Shown here: positions 1 through 14,000 of the stretch, piece by piece | How the letters are laid out: each line of letters begins with the position of its first letter | How positions within the stretch are numbered: position 1 is the first letter of the stretch | Assembly (NCBI GenBank): GCA_947579665.1 | Contig: OX388346.1 | Location: forward strand, 91,390,615-91,454,614 | Direction: 5' to 3' | DNA from: Sympetrum striolatum | Lineage: Eukaryota; Arthropoda; Insecta; Odonata; Libellulidae | DNA: 64,000 nt | Translations under genes and position numbers: made by a program | The notes under the pieces: generated by a model | Told to the model about the DNA's origin: nothing | Seen by the model: the letters and a program-made list of their open reading frames with translations, nothing else | Databases searched by the model: none

Positions 1-420
1 CATTCTTCAAAGCTCATTTCCAGTTTTCAAAATATCTCAATAAATATGATATTTAGGTATATACTATTATTTATAATAGTTTTAGAAAATAAAATTTGCT
101 ATAATTTTTGTTTGAAATATATTTTTGTAAAACTGATTTTTTAGGAGATATTCATGAAATACTGATAAACCGGATGTTGCCGATTATGTACTTCATGAGC
201 GCTCTGGGTGCTGTGGGCGAATAGCCATTTCATCGTTTTTCATCGAGCATGTCCCGAAAAACATTATTTATAATGTTTGTGACGTAATATATAATATGAT
301 ATAAATTAATCACTCATCTTCAAAGTTTAGATGGAATACAGAGTTCGAAAATACTGTCGTAGATAAATATTTACATCTTATATATGGAGAAAGTCATGTG
401 CTGGCCACATCAGATTTTTT
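1..420 (+). repeat. R1 dispersed repeat, 3' part (copy 1)
   Basis: The stretch ends with a block reading ggagaaagtcatgtgctggc followed by cacatcagattttt. The same block ends two other copies at 15678-16366 and 42328-43146. Inside are degenerate versions of the R1 sub-repeat: a line like ggtatatac, then gtaaaactgattttttagga, then an accggatgttg motif. The 5' part lies outside the window. No protein is encoded. Confidence 0.65.
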
Positions 421-437
421 TAAGTGCACTTCAGGAA

Positions 438-1357
438 TCATTCCTCCATAATTCTTAAATAATTATACATTTTCTCGTCTGCTTCTTCGCTGGTGCACAT
501 AAATCTTTTAAACGTTTCAAACGCTGAAAAGGCTTGAGCAGCTGTTACAATTTCTTCCTCCAAACTTGGGGAGTCGGATTCTTTCCTCATTGAGTCCAAA
601 ATTTCTTTCTCTGTTTCCTTTTCTGGTACTTTCAAGTGAAGATCCACATCAACAAAATCGTCAAATTTTAGACCTCCTCCTTCGTTGAAGGGGTTCCACA
701 ATTCTTCGATATCCTGCTCTATTCCTGATGGCTCCTCTTCTGCCTCTTGAGGCGCTGGCATTATCCTGCTTTTCCTCTAGTAATTGGATATTATCTGTTC
801 AGAAATTGATGCCCAAGAGCTATCTAGCATCTCTACTGCATCTTTTATGGTAAATTTTGCAGCTTGGTCACAGGTCATATGAAGCAATATTTTTTTCAGC
901 ATCTCTTTCCGGTAATTTGCTTTCAAAGACCGAATTATTCCTAGGTCCAAGGGCTGCAGGAGGGCCGTACAGTTAGGGGAAAAGAATTCAACCCTCACAT
1001 TTTTCAAATTGGGAGCCGTGTTGTGGGCTGCGCAGTTATCTATTAAAAGGAGAATCTTTTTGTTTTTCATCACCATCTGCTTATCCAACTCCGTTAGCCA
1101 TTTTGAGAAAATGTCTCTAGTCATCCAGGCTCTCTTATTCCCTTCGTACTTGCAGGGAAGAAACGAGCACCCTTTAAAAAATCTTGGATTTTTAGATTTT
1201 CCTATAATGAGCGGACGAAGCTTGTCGGTTCCCGTTGAGTTGCAGAAAAGAAGAGCTATTAGTCTTAGCTTCAATTTTTTTCCTCGCTGTCAACAGCTTC
1301 GAAAATTTCCATTTTCAGCTCCAAACTGAACTGTCTCCTTTTCTTCGAGACATCCAT
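438..1357 (-). pseudogene. Tigger/pogo-type DDE transposase, internally deleted
   Basis: Remains of a pogo/Tigger transposase, a nuclear cut-and-paste enzyme related to CENP-B. The N-terminus starts at 1357 and reads into the first helix-turn-helix (KKRRQFSLELKMEIFEA). At about 1271-1277 it meets, one base out of frame, the second half of the DDE domain ([20 protein letters not shown]). The rest of the DNA-binding domain and the first catalytic Asp are gone. The second Asp is seen in [10 protein letters not shown] and the third in [11 protein letters not shown]. An in-frame TAG at 777-779, where relatives often have Trp, precedes an acidic C-terminus that runs to 438 in the same frame. It cannot be active. 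Terminal inverted repeats were not found. The family is certain; the subfamily is inferred. Confidence 0.85.
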
Positions 1358-1826
1358 GGCACTTTTCACTTCACAACTGAAGAGCTGGTAAAGGACTGAC
1401 CGTTTTCCCGGCAAATTTGCATTTGGTCTATTATCATTTTGACTTTCACGTGAATATATATCCCTTCTTCTTTGTCTCTCACTCCAACCTATTAATGCTC
1501 TATGTCGAGGCATAATGGAAGTAGCTGTGATTATCCAAACGTAAAAAAACATGTAATGAACTTACTTAAACTAAGATTAGATAGGGTTTAAATAATAAAA
1601 TGTACTTACCAACTCTTTTTGTTGAATAAACTAAGTACACAAAATACTTTTTAAGTCCTCACATTATATTTAAATTCATTTTTGTACCATTACTTATTTT
1701 GTATCATATGAAAATTTGCCTGTTTACAAGTTCTCCCCTCGATATCAATGCACTATTTGATATAGTGAAAATATTACCTGCAATCTTTGTGTAATCAAAT
1801 CATTGCATAACACAAATTTCTTTTAG
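1358..1826. other. No gene seen; upstream intron sequence of the EGF gene
   Basis: AT-rich sequence between the transposase remnant and the acceptor of exon A. It ends in a pyrimidine-rich acceptor (acaaatttcttttag). No further exon was recognised. Confidence 0.5.
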
Positions 1827-2045
1827 ATCCAAACTACAAGATGAAGCTGTTGCGCATATCTGAGCATGAAATGAGGAATAAGGAGAATCCTCTTGCCAGT
1901 GGAGCTGTTTCTGCGGAAGGGGAAGTGAATAGCAGAGCAGGGGGTGTGGAATCCTGCCATCCAAACCCATGTCTGCATGGGGGTAAGTGTATTGGGGCTG
2001 GTCAGGGCGGAAGAAAGACCTGCCAATGCAAAGGGCACTACACTG
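1827..2045 (+). CDS. Exon A: EGF-like module, first five cysteines
   Basis: The acceptor ttcttttag precedes 1827 and the donor ACTG|gtaatt follows 2045; both ends are phase 1. About 35 polar residues lead into a module with Cys spacing CHPNPCLHGGKC and then CQCKGHYTG. The sixth Cys is supplied by exon B (LFC), so the domain is split by the intron. The motif CxxNPCxHGGxC is diagnostic of EGF domains. The ATG at 1841 is internal and not the start, because the frame is open back to the splice site. Confidence 0.8.
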
Positions 2046-5000
2046 GTAATTTATATAGCCCCTTTTCCTTGAGTTAGACAGCATGTCAAATAATGTATCT
2101 TATGGGAGCGTAGCAAATTTGTGGCCTCTACAATGTTTCTACTAATAGCAGCAATGATAACAGAAAAGTTCCTACTGCACAGTGAAGTTACTTAGATGGA
2201 AGCCCATGAAATCTTGCTAACGTGCAAAGTGTTTGCAAGAACTAATTCTGAAAGGTCTCTGAATTTCGTGTATAAGATTTCCAGGAGATTTCCAAAAGAG
2301 AATATAACAAAATTACTTCTATTTCTGACTCATTCAAAGCTTCATTGCAGTAAAGAAGCAAAAATATTAAATTATTAGTACACTACTGGCCAAAATTAAC
2401 GCAGCACCTCCCTAGCGATCCTTACGGCCGGTGCTGCGTTAATTTTGGCCAGGACTGTACATTCAACATAGATATGTATTTGTGTTAGTGTATATAACAT
2501 AATAATCCTCTCAGTATGATACTAAAAGGAATGAAGAAAGAAATTCAACTCTTAGAAATGCTAATCTAGGAATACAGAAAAGTAAGATACTGAATAAAAG
2601 AATTAACATGTTATTTCTCAAATATACCTTGACTTCTTTTCGAATTAACTATTATTTTATGAGCCATAATATACCTTCTCGTTGTCTATAAATTACTGAG
2701 AATAGTAAAAACTAAAACAAGGAAATTATGCAAACAAAAAACATTTATCCACTCATTTATGTTAATAAATATAGAATTTTACTTCCAATATGTTAATTTC
2801 AATATTCTAGATTTCTGTGGTTCCATGTATGTTATATGTGATTTGTTATTGCCATTTATTTTTTATTTCTTTTAATTCAGCGACTGCAAACAGGTAGTGC
2901 GCCATATTATAGAAAGAAGTTCCTTGTTAATAATATTACTGAACCTGAATACTGAAAATAGTTTATTAGAAATTAATAATTGGGATTATGACAAAGAAGA
3001 GTTTATTTACACATAAGATTTATAAAATTATAATTTTCGAGAATAAATTTGAGCGGTGAATCTGCACATAGGTGTGGTATGTAGCTAATGTAACTCTTTA
3101 ACTTACATGTATTTCTAGGCCTGTTTTGTGCCCTGACCATGTGTGACTTGGAGCCTTGCATGTTTGGAGTTTGCGTTTTGAGTGGAGATGGGGAATCAGG
3201 GGGACTGGGGTTCACATACCGCTGTTTTCCTGGTTACACAGGCACGGTATGTGATGAGAGACCCAGACCGTGTGCTGACAACCCATGCGAGGGGAGGGGA
3301 GATTGCCTGGAAAAAGGACCTCATTCTTTTGTTTGTCGGTGCCATGCATGGTGGGAAGGTAGATATTAGATATCAATAGGCCATGAATATTTAATCAAGA
3401 AATGTTTTGAGCATACTTAACCCTTGATATTCATTTAAACTCTTAAAATGGTATTGGAGCTATACCAAAATTCTGTAGACCAACATTGCTATAGTTTGAA
3501 TTGCAGCATTCCATCAGCAGAAATTATTCTTTAATTTCAGTTTATTATGTGAGTAAGGGAGAGAGAAAAGTCATCATTTGATCTATTCCTAATTTACCAT
3601 TTCATAATTTTAAATAATTGTCCCTCTTCTGCAGTTGCATAATCATTGCATAAATCATGATGTGAAATGTTTACATTTGAAATGACTGACAATGACAATA
3701 ACTTCAATAGAAAAACTGCCTTGCTGTTACTATCACAGAAAATTTTCTGTATTAAACAATAGCTCTCTTTGAATGTTGATACCAAATAGAAGAATCGGAC
3801 AAACAGAATTTAATCTGAATTGATAACTCTCACTTCTCAAAGGTACAAGATGTGAACGGAGGATGCTCAGAATTCCATGCAAGCCTTTATCTGAGAGAAT
3901 GCTCCATGAACCATTTTGGTTGGGACTCATCACCGTCACAGTGGTGCTGGGCATCATAGGTTTAATATGGTGTGCCAAGCACCACTTCCCAGAAAAGCTG
4001 GAGAAACTTTTGGCTGAAGAAGCTGACCGCTCACGGCATGGTAAGCCAAATCTTTTACAACCTATATTTAGAATGTAAGAATACCATCAAATATTTTCTT
4101 ACAATCTAAGCTTTTACTTTAATCAACTTACTATACAGTAGAGATATTTATAATGATGCAAGTTATTAAGGCTTTAGCAAAGAGTAGGTACTTGAATAAT
4201 TGAGTTTTACCCAAAGTAGGCTTCCTCATAAAACTACATTTTTATAAAAGCATAAAACATAATGTTGATGTGCTCAAGAATGACTTACGTTTTTAACAGC
4301 TAATTTTTTTAAAATTTAATATTTATTTATGTTATAATGAATATTTATGTTATAATGCATATTTATTCATGTATCGATTGTATTCATTTTTCAATTGTTA
4401 GATACTGCTGATTCCTGTGGATTAATTAAAATCAAAACATTAGGACTCTTCCCTAATGATTTTTCTCTAGCTCAAAGAGTCAAGAGAGCTTTACTCCAAC
4501 AAAACCATTTCATGAGTCAGCTCTCGGCTAATTTAAATGAATAAATATTTCAATGCAAACCTATATATGAATGTATTTGATAGTGAAAAAAAATTAAAAA
4601 GGAGACATTAGTTTCTATTTACCATCTGTCTAGAATTTTATATGGTAAAGAAATCATTTGGGCTAAAAGTGTTCTAAAATCCAATGAAAATACACAAACT
4701 GAATATTTTTCTTTCAGTACAAAAATATTGTCATTAATTAAACCTCCATTAGATACAGGAAAAGAATGATACAATGATAATGAAGGGATGATATAATTAA
4801 CAATGACTTTCAAATGTAACTGATATAATTTCTTGTGTGTCATTTTAAATTATTTCTACTGTATGTATGTAAGTATACTTAAAGAACTAAAACAATTTTT
4901 GCTTTCTAAGTTCTTCATTATAGTTTCAGGTTAAGATTGACAAATTTTCTTAAATGTGCATGTTAATATTTAAAGAAAAGATTTCACCATTGTTGAGGAA

Positions 5001-8000
5001 TGCATCATAGAAGTCTTTCTCCAAGAAGAATTTGCTTCCATGTCAGTATGTTGAATATTAATTAATTAACTTAATTGATTAATTAATTAATTAACTATTT
5101 ATGTATATTTACATGTATCTCTAAATTATTAGAGGAAACTTTTTAATATTTTCATTCAAACTTTGTTTGGAAAAGAATATTTCAATGTTATGCAATAATA
5201 ATTAACTACTTCAATTCAGTAGCACAAGAGTAAATTCCAAAGTGAGGTTGTATTAATGATCAACTATAAGCAGAAGAATTCCTGCCTTGAGGTTCTGTAT
5301 TTGCACCTTATCTCTTCTTAACTACTTCTTCTAAAACTTTCTTATATAATTATCTTCTGCAAATTGCAGATTCTATGTAGCTTTCTGAATAAGTAGTAAG
5401 CTATGGTCTTCTGCTATTTGTAGATTCTGAGCAATCATTTATTGTTCTATTTAAATACTGCTTATGGAGGCATTAGACTTATATGAAGGATTTCAAAGAA
5501 AATCATGCCATGATTCTTTGTCATTCTTGGCTTTTTAGATGTTTTGATTTAAAGATATGTGTATTTAGATTAATGATTCTGCACAAGTGTTTCTTAATTC
5601 AGCACTTCTTCTTGCAGAAAAATATAGTATGTTAAAAGCAAGCCTTCTCAACCGTCATTCCATTTTGTGAAACCTTTTGCAAATTTTGCTAAAATTTGGG
5701 ATGAAAGATGGTAAGATATAAAAATTCATTACATGTTAAAGAATTGTAGTTATATATGTTAGTTAGTCTAACGTTTGTGGATTTGAAATAATGCAAGTGG
5801 AATTAAAGAGTTCAATTCTTGACTGCAATATTTCAAGCTATCATTTCTTTCATAATTATGATGATTATTTCTGAATTAAAATATTGAATTAATTAATAAA
5901 TCTTCTGAATTTATATGATTATTACAATCCCCACTTTTGTAAATAAGGTGCATACATGCTGTGTTGAATCTACTCTTTGAAAGGCTTCAATTTCATAAAC
6001 AAAATAATAAGTACAGTAAATATATTTATGATCATTACACAATTTGTAAAGCCTGATATTAATTTTAAAAATTGGGATTAGCTAATATTTTTTGTTTATT
6101 ATAATAGTTATAATATAATTATAATAATATAATTATAATAATATAATAATATAATTCTTAAAAATACAATTAATTTATACTTTGAATCAATAAAGGGTAT
6201 TTTTCATTCTGTTTTCAGTGTCCTCTCACCATCTTATTTATATTTTAAAGAATTTTAGAAAAATTTAGAAGTGGAATTTTTCTCATAATTTTGCAATTGA
6301 TTTCAATGTCTTCATAATCTGTTATTTAATGATTTGATTGATTTTATTTCCTGAACTTTGCCGTCTGTACCTAATATATCATGGATGTTGAGGACTTCTC
6401 AATTATTTTTAATGTGTCTTTACCAAAATCAAGTAAAATTTTATTATATTTTTACTTCTTCTATCCTTACGCAACCTCAAATATTAAGAATATATCATCA
6501 GTAAGCATACATTAATTGATATATTTAATATAACTTTGATTTCTAATTTTTAAGTATTTACATTTAGTTTGTTTTATCTTCACAGCATGTATAATTTCAT
6601 ATTTTAATCAATAATCAAAGACAAAACCTCCATAAGATACATAAGATCTGCAGAACATAAGTAAATGAAATGTTTTTTCATTGCATTAAGTCCTTTCATG
6701 TTGGAACTAGATATTTTTCAAAAGATATCTAGCTTCACTTAATTTCTTTTCAATAAAATTCATAATTGGAAGAAATTTAGTATATAAAAGATGTAGAAGA
6801 GATATTATATCAAATTAATTTCAATTAGCTGCTTCCTAGTCTCAAGTTAAGTTTAAAGACTAATTAAGCATTTTAATAGGTTGACCACCTCATTACACTC
6901 TTAATGCTTAGCTACCCAAAGTATTTCTACAGCTTCTCAAAGATTTTTCTAAGCAAAGGATCATATATAAAATTGAAATGAAGGAAATAAAAGGAATACA
7001 AATGAAATGAAGGAAGTTTACTCAGATTATAGAATGGAGATGTATAGAAAAGTATGGAACATTACTGCAAGCTTCGTGGTAGACAAGATTTATGTCTGTA
7101 ATGACATAGTTTTTCAACTTATCTACCAATAGCTAGCAGGAACCTTTTTGGTGGAATCATTAAGATTGGGGTTAAAAACTCATTGCTTTCCGCTCTGAAC
7201 AAGATTTCTTCAATTGGGTAAATCCATTAAGTTAAGCATAATAACCCTATGAATGATACATTATATAGAATTCATTAGTGACTAAAAGGAATCCTTGTAC
7301 AGTCCTGACCAAGATTAACGCACCACCTCCCTAGCGATCCTAATGACTGGTTGTGCGTTAATTTTGGCCAGGTGTACACAAGTCATACTAGTCATGCTTT
7401 AGTGTTACATATAATCACAGCCTTGAGAAGGATGAGACAAAAACAAAAGGAATTAAAATTTCTCTCTATCCAGTACTATATTGGACAAATGAAGATGATA
7501 CTTTCCATCAAGGTATGACAGCAGGATAAAGAATAATGTATATCATTCATTACAGTTGAGGTATGATTTTACTGAGCGAGCTATGGACGAGTGACTTCAA
7601 AAATTCATGTGAAGGTAACAATCTCCTAAATGCTATTAGAGGAAGATAAAGGATATAAGATACACCAAATGAAGGACAAATTATCAAGGAATTCCTATTC
7701 AGATCCTTTGCTGGAGGTAAATGAAAATTTGTATACACTTTTGAAAACTGTATTATACTGCAGAAATACAACATCAGTATTAAATCTATTCACCGTCATC
7801 ATCATTAAAAAATCACTAGAAAAATATAACTACAAATAAGGGGCTTGTATGAACTGGAGAAACTCATAGGAAAATAAATGTTACTCATACCACAAATGTT
7901 TTGAGTTTGTCCTTGATATTGTCTAATTAATTCAACATGGGGAAAATGTAAAATACCCCAAGTACAGAGTCTAAGGACCAAAACCTTTGGAGGTGGTCAC

Positions 8001-11000
8001 CCTAGTTAAGAGCAGAAATCAGTAACTAAGTAGAATAAGCAATTAGGTAGCTCCCTATACTCTCTCAATCCCTGCAGAAGTCTCAGCCTCTTCTTCAGCA
8101 AGAGACAACCTCCAGTCACTCGGAGGTACTTAATCATATGGAGTGGCAGTGGAGGGTTCACATCATCACCACCACCACCAGGCACACCCTGGTGGCCAGC
8201 AGCCGCCCGTCCCTTCACGCTCGCTCTTTGGACGCCTCTGTATCTGCAAACCGTCTCTTCTCAGCCTGACTGGTGGCGGAGGGACATCGGCGTAGATGCA
8301 ACAACCGCAGTTCTCCCAGCCAACCCAACCCTCTCCCTGTCCCAGCAATACACCTGCCATTCCAGACCGAAAGCCCAATGCCCCAGCACAGCCAAACCCG
8401 TCACCAAACGCCTCCTCCCAACATGGCTCCGGTGGTACGCAAAACCACTTGCCCTCAACCTCGGCATCCCCATCCTCTGCTGCCAGAACATTCAGTCTGG
8501 ATGATTTGCTTAAGCTGCCTCCCAGACGTAAGGCTTTGTCCTTCACCCTAAATTGCGCCTTCGGCCCTCCTCAGCTCTGTCTCTCTGTCTCTATCTCTCT
8601 GTCAACAATATCCCAGCTTTTGTTGCTTGAATGCTGGTTGCACACTGTCTTGGTTATATTCGTTGCATTTGCAACGTTTCCAGCTGGAGTTGTTTGCTGT
8701 TAAAATAAATAACCTGTATTATAAATGTATCTAGCCCAGTCAGACTAGTGTATTCATGTTAGATCGTGTATATTTAGAGGTTTCATGTTACATGATAAAT
8801 TATAAACATAATAGCAGTAGCATAAAGTGAGACCTGATGAATGACACATAGATTACAATACTTAGGTAGTACTGTTGTATAATGTGTAAATTATAAACAG
8901 AATTGTTTAAATAGATGCTTTAATAGTAACTTGTGTATAGAGCTAGATGAAATTAAACACAAATAGCATGGAAATTAATTATGATAATTGTGGAGAACAC
9001 ATTAAGCACTCGTATACATGGTAGAAAGTATTGCTACGTATGTCAGGAATCTAAGCATTCTTGCAGTTACCCTTTAGTTTGATCAAGGACCATCCTTGAC
9101 TTCTGTCAACTCAACCAAATTAAATGATTAATAGTGCTACATATAAAACACATGCATAATTTACTTAAAAAACCTTCTACTATTGTATAATTTACCTTTA
9201 TATTACTGGCGTCCAGACTGCAAAAGCAATTTTTGTTGATACATTAGGTTATGCAAATTTCCTCTTCGACACTCTTTGAACTAGAAAATATTCGGTAACA
9301 GAAAGGAACATGTTGAACTATAATTTATAAGAGGTTAAAATTGTAGTCATGGAATCATTTCATTCCATAAATTACTTAGTTGTTTTTTTTTCAAGGGAGT
9401 CAAGCATTAGTTCTTATTCTTCAGTCAGTTCAAATTTTCGCAATGATCAACTCTGAAACTCATATGTTGCATTTCACTGATAAAGTTCACTCTGTTCCAC
9501 AATCTGTCTCAATGAGGACTTCAACCCACTTTAATTAGACCTGTAGCTTTAATTTCTTGAGGTGCTTCTAACAGAAGAGAAGCAAATATTTAAATAAGAT
9601 ATTGAATTAAAGGAATGATAGGGCAATGTTCAATGAGGGCACCTTTTCATCTCAAATCTGTTATTTCAGGATCTCCTTCAAGCCGTAAGAAGTGTAACAA
9701 CTCCAGTCCCACGCAAAAGCATTCCATCACTCCATCGGGTCCAGCTGCGGCTACTGCTACTGCCATGGCAGAAGATGAGAAGAAAAAGATTCTGCAGAGT
9801 CTCGTGACACCAGCTCACAAGCCAATTCTCAGCAATGCTCCAAGACTGTCAATTACTTCTCTAGCACCTTCGGAGACTTTAGTGTTGGGGGAATGCCCTC
9901 CATCCTCTGGAGATACACCTTCTAATGTGTCAGGGACCAAGTTTATGGGAGAAGTAGTGGTAGCTGGGACTTCCGTTGAAGAAGTCGTCTTGGAGGAACC
10001 ACTCCCTGAACCACCTCTAATGCCTCCAGTACCTATTACAGCCTCCAGGCTTGATAAAAAGGTAAGTCTTAGAGCCTATATTTCATCACCAAGATTAAAG
10101 AAATTTCAAAATTCTTTAGATTCAGGGACATAATAGAGGCAGGTTCAGTGTGGGACATGCCCCAACGCGCTCCATATAATTTTATCCAGCATCACAGTCC
10201 ACTCACCAGTATGCTGTTTGTATGCATAAAAATCTTACATCCTCAATTAGAGAGACTTTTAATTTAGTTATTCATTGTTTTAAAAATACCTTGTACTTTC
10301 CACTCAAATGTATCATATAGTGGCGGGCAATCAGATTAAGTTGGATGAGTTCCATGACTTAACAATTTTGTTTATCATTTACATATTTGAGATTGGACAA
10401 CCTTCAAACTGTCAAGATAACCCAACTAAATTTAGAAACAAGTAGAATTAGGATTTATTTCAAAACAATTACAATTAAAGAATTGTTTTGGAAGTAAGGA
10501 TAGAAGCAACATGGAAATTTTTATTGATTTTTTGAAAATATTTATGCATTCTAAAAAATATTTTATCATATATATCTATATTAATTGTTGAACAATCCTT
10601 CCTCAAACTACTTTTATAAAAAATGAAAATTCAACACTTAAACTTACGAATCGAAAATATATGCCTTGTCCCTCTGATCATTGTCACCTCTTTTCCATTG
10701 TCCTCTCCATATGAAATTAATTATGTATTCTGTAAGTTCAAATGAGTTAAATCTACCTCTGTCATCACTATTAACTATAAACTGCCTATAATTTTTCATA
10801 ATTAAATTACTTAACAAATTCAAAAATTTTTGTATAAAAAGTAACATGAATAGAAGAATAAAAAGCAAGGTAAAACGTAATCACCAAAGAATAAACAGTA
10901 ATTTTATTTTTTTAATTATGTTCCAACCTACAGAACTGTGTAATTTTTTCTTGCAGTACAATAGTTAATAATCACTCCTGCGAGTATATGTTGAGTATCT

Positions 11001-14000
11001 CTTACCCAAATTGATTGGTTTTGTTTTTTTTATGTTTGGAAAACGTGATGCAGTAGAGTTGAAGAAAATTGATAAATTTACAAATGTTGAAATTTTATTT
11101 TATAAGAATAAAAATGTAGCTAACAAAAAATGCAGAAGTTCATATATATTTTTATCTAGTGAAAGATCATCAAGTGAGCTTCATCTGAGAAGACTTTGCT
11201 ACATTCATAGAACATATATGATAGCTTAAATAAACTATTTCTGTTCTTTAATTTCTTCATTACCATTGATATATATTTAAACATTCATCTTTTATTTTAT
11301 CCTTTTTGTTGTTAGTTTTATTTTTTTTAATTATGCCACTCAGATTATGAGATATTAGCATGATAGAATTTAAAATTCTCAACTTGTTGTGCATAAAAAT
11401 TTCCAATGCCTAGAAAATTTTACAACCAATCACATGTAGCTCCCCTTCAGACAGGTTGATCAGCTATTAATGTTATTCTAGCTATATGGCGTAGGTTAGG
11501 CTGAGAACTACACTGTAATATTTGTAAATAGTTTTAACAAAACTAATTTGGTTAGTAATTAACCACATTCCTTCTCATTAATTTCAAAGGTTTTATTTAA
11601 ATTCAACATTTTCTTTCTCCCATAGGTCACTTTTGCCCGTCTCCTCAGCCATGTCTCTGCTGAAATGGGTTCCTCCTCTGCCTCAGGAATTGGTAGCGAG
11701 GCTGCACCAGCACCTAAACCACAAGAGAACCCAATCCCCACAACAGAATCGCAGCCTAACCCACACCTCCCAAGTCCCGCTTCCGATGAGTCCTCATCAG
11801 TTTCATCATCTACCTCCTCTTCATCATACCATGCAATGGCATCCTCCGGAATGTAACCAGCCTCCAGCAGAAAGTCTTCCTGCACCAAGATCCAAGTCCC
11901 AGTGGTCGATGCCCTCGGTATATCTTCCACCAGAGGTCCCTCAATCCTTTTGGAACCTCCTTCTTCGAGCATGTGCAACATGGACTTCCCTCCATTATCA
12001 CCAATCCAGGAGATGCCCTCCCCCTATCCCTCCCCTACCAAAGTGGGGATGCAGTCCAAGGAAGAGAGAAAGACAGAGGTGAGGAAGATGAAAAGGTAAG
12101 AGGACACAGGGGACACAGATGATGTTGAGTAAGAGGATGAAGAACATGCTAGGGTGTGCGTGACACAGAGTCCAGAAGAAGAAGGAGGCGGAGGAGATGG
12201 CAGTGGTGAGGAAGATGAAGGGGAGGAGGAGGATGATGAAGCAGAAGATGAGGATGGTGAAGATGAATATGATGATGACGATGATGATGACGAGACTGAA
12301 GATGATGAGGAGGATGAGGAAGATGAGGAGGAGCAAGAAGGTAAGGCTGAAGAGGACCACATCCACCACAAACAGAGGACATTCTCAATAGACGCAGCAG
12401 CATTGGAAGCCACCGATGAGGATATAGTATATGAAGGGCTTGAAAAGGACTCCCCTACTGGAGCGGATACAATGTCTGAAACCACCAGTGCTAGTGCAGA
12501 AAAGTGTTCCGTTCCAAAACTAGTTCCCCTACTTTCACTTCCCACGCAACCCATAGTGATACCCACAATAACTATTCAGCAACCATCTCCAACAAAGGCT
12601 ATGACGCCGAACAACAGGCAGCACATGATGCTACCCATAGGTTCTCCCCCTCCCAGAAGAAGACTTTCAGAACACCACCCATATCCTCCGCCTATATTTT
12701 TCCATCCTCCTTTATCACCTCAAGTGTCCCAGCCCAGCAATAAACGCCTACTACTCCATGGTCCAGATAAGCCAACTTCTCTAGATCTGCCAATGTACCC
12801 ACTTATCATCACAGTCACTGCCACCATGAGTGAATCGGACGAGACGGAAGACGGGTGTGCGGGTAGTAATGTAGGAAGGTGTGACAATTCTTCCTTCCGG
12901 ACATCCGGTTCGGGGACTATTGGTCAAAGTAGGAGGAGACTAGGGGAGGACAATTCTAAATGTGGGGGTCAGCCTGGGATGACCTACCTATCCCCTTTCT
13001 ACGTTTGTTCCAGGGGAGAACGTACTGCTTCGGAATCCAACCTGAGTTCCTCTGGTTATTCATCTATGGCCAGTCCTGGACCTTCCAGAGCTGGGTCTAA
13101 CAATCTGCTGTGTCCTTCGGATGTTATGGACGCAGAAGATCCCCACCAGCACCTGGGAGGTCATCCCCATCACGGCCCCCATTTGCTACTTCCACATCAT
13201 CGTACCGGACAATTGCTTCATCCCCATCACAATTCCAGGGGTTCCTCTTCAACTTTGCTTCATCCCTCAGACCAGCACCATCACCAGCATCTCCTCAACG
13301 TTCTGCAAGCTGCACCCAATTCCCTCACTTGTTCTGAAAACGATGCAGGAACCCTTCACCTTTCAGTGCCTCCGGCGTACTCTTGGACAAGAAGGCCTTC
13401 ACCACTTTTGCAGACTGCCAACATGGAGGACACCACTGCAGAGAGACCACCAGAAAGCCTACCAATTTCTAAATCTATTGCCTTGCGACAACCTCAAGCG
13501 TCTGGTGGTGAGGAAGGAAGTGCTGAATTCGAGAAGAGTTCGGCAGATGAGGAAGAGGAGAGGAAGGGAGAGGAGGTCGGAGAGGGGAAGGTTTGGAGGA
13601 GGAGAAAAGGAGAAACTCAAGTACAACACCTGATTCAAATAACGAGGGAATCAGTAGGAACATTGCTTACATTGAAAAATATTTCAGACATCACAAGAGA
13701 AAACGATGGAAATCATTTCCAATATTTACAAAACTTCCTCTATTCTGAATTAAGATTGTAAACTTCTTTTCATACTAATTTTCAAATTCTGTTGTTACCA
13801 GGTTCCTTCCTAATTTTTAAATCCTATACATCAAATTTGAATATCAATAATAGTGAAAAAAACTTAGCTGATAAAAAAATGCATGCTTGGTTTTTAAAAG
13901 TGCTTCAATAGCTCAAGTCATTTTGCACATGGACTTCCAATGGGAATCAAACCCGGAACAGCTTTCACCAAAGCCAAAAGCATTGCCCTCTTGGCCATCC

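Noticed and set aside
12024..12566. Minus-strand 180-codon Ser-rich open frame
   Set aside because: It is the reverse reading of the Glu/Asp tract (gaa/gat codons read as ttc/atc or tcc/tca). The plus strand has consistent splice phases and a longer frame.
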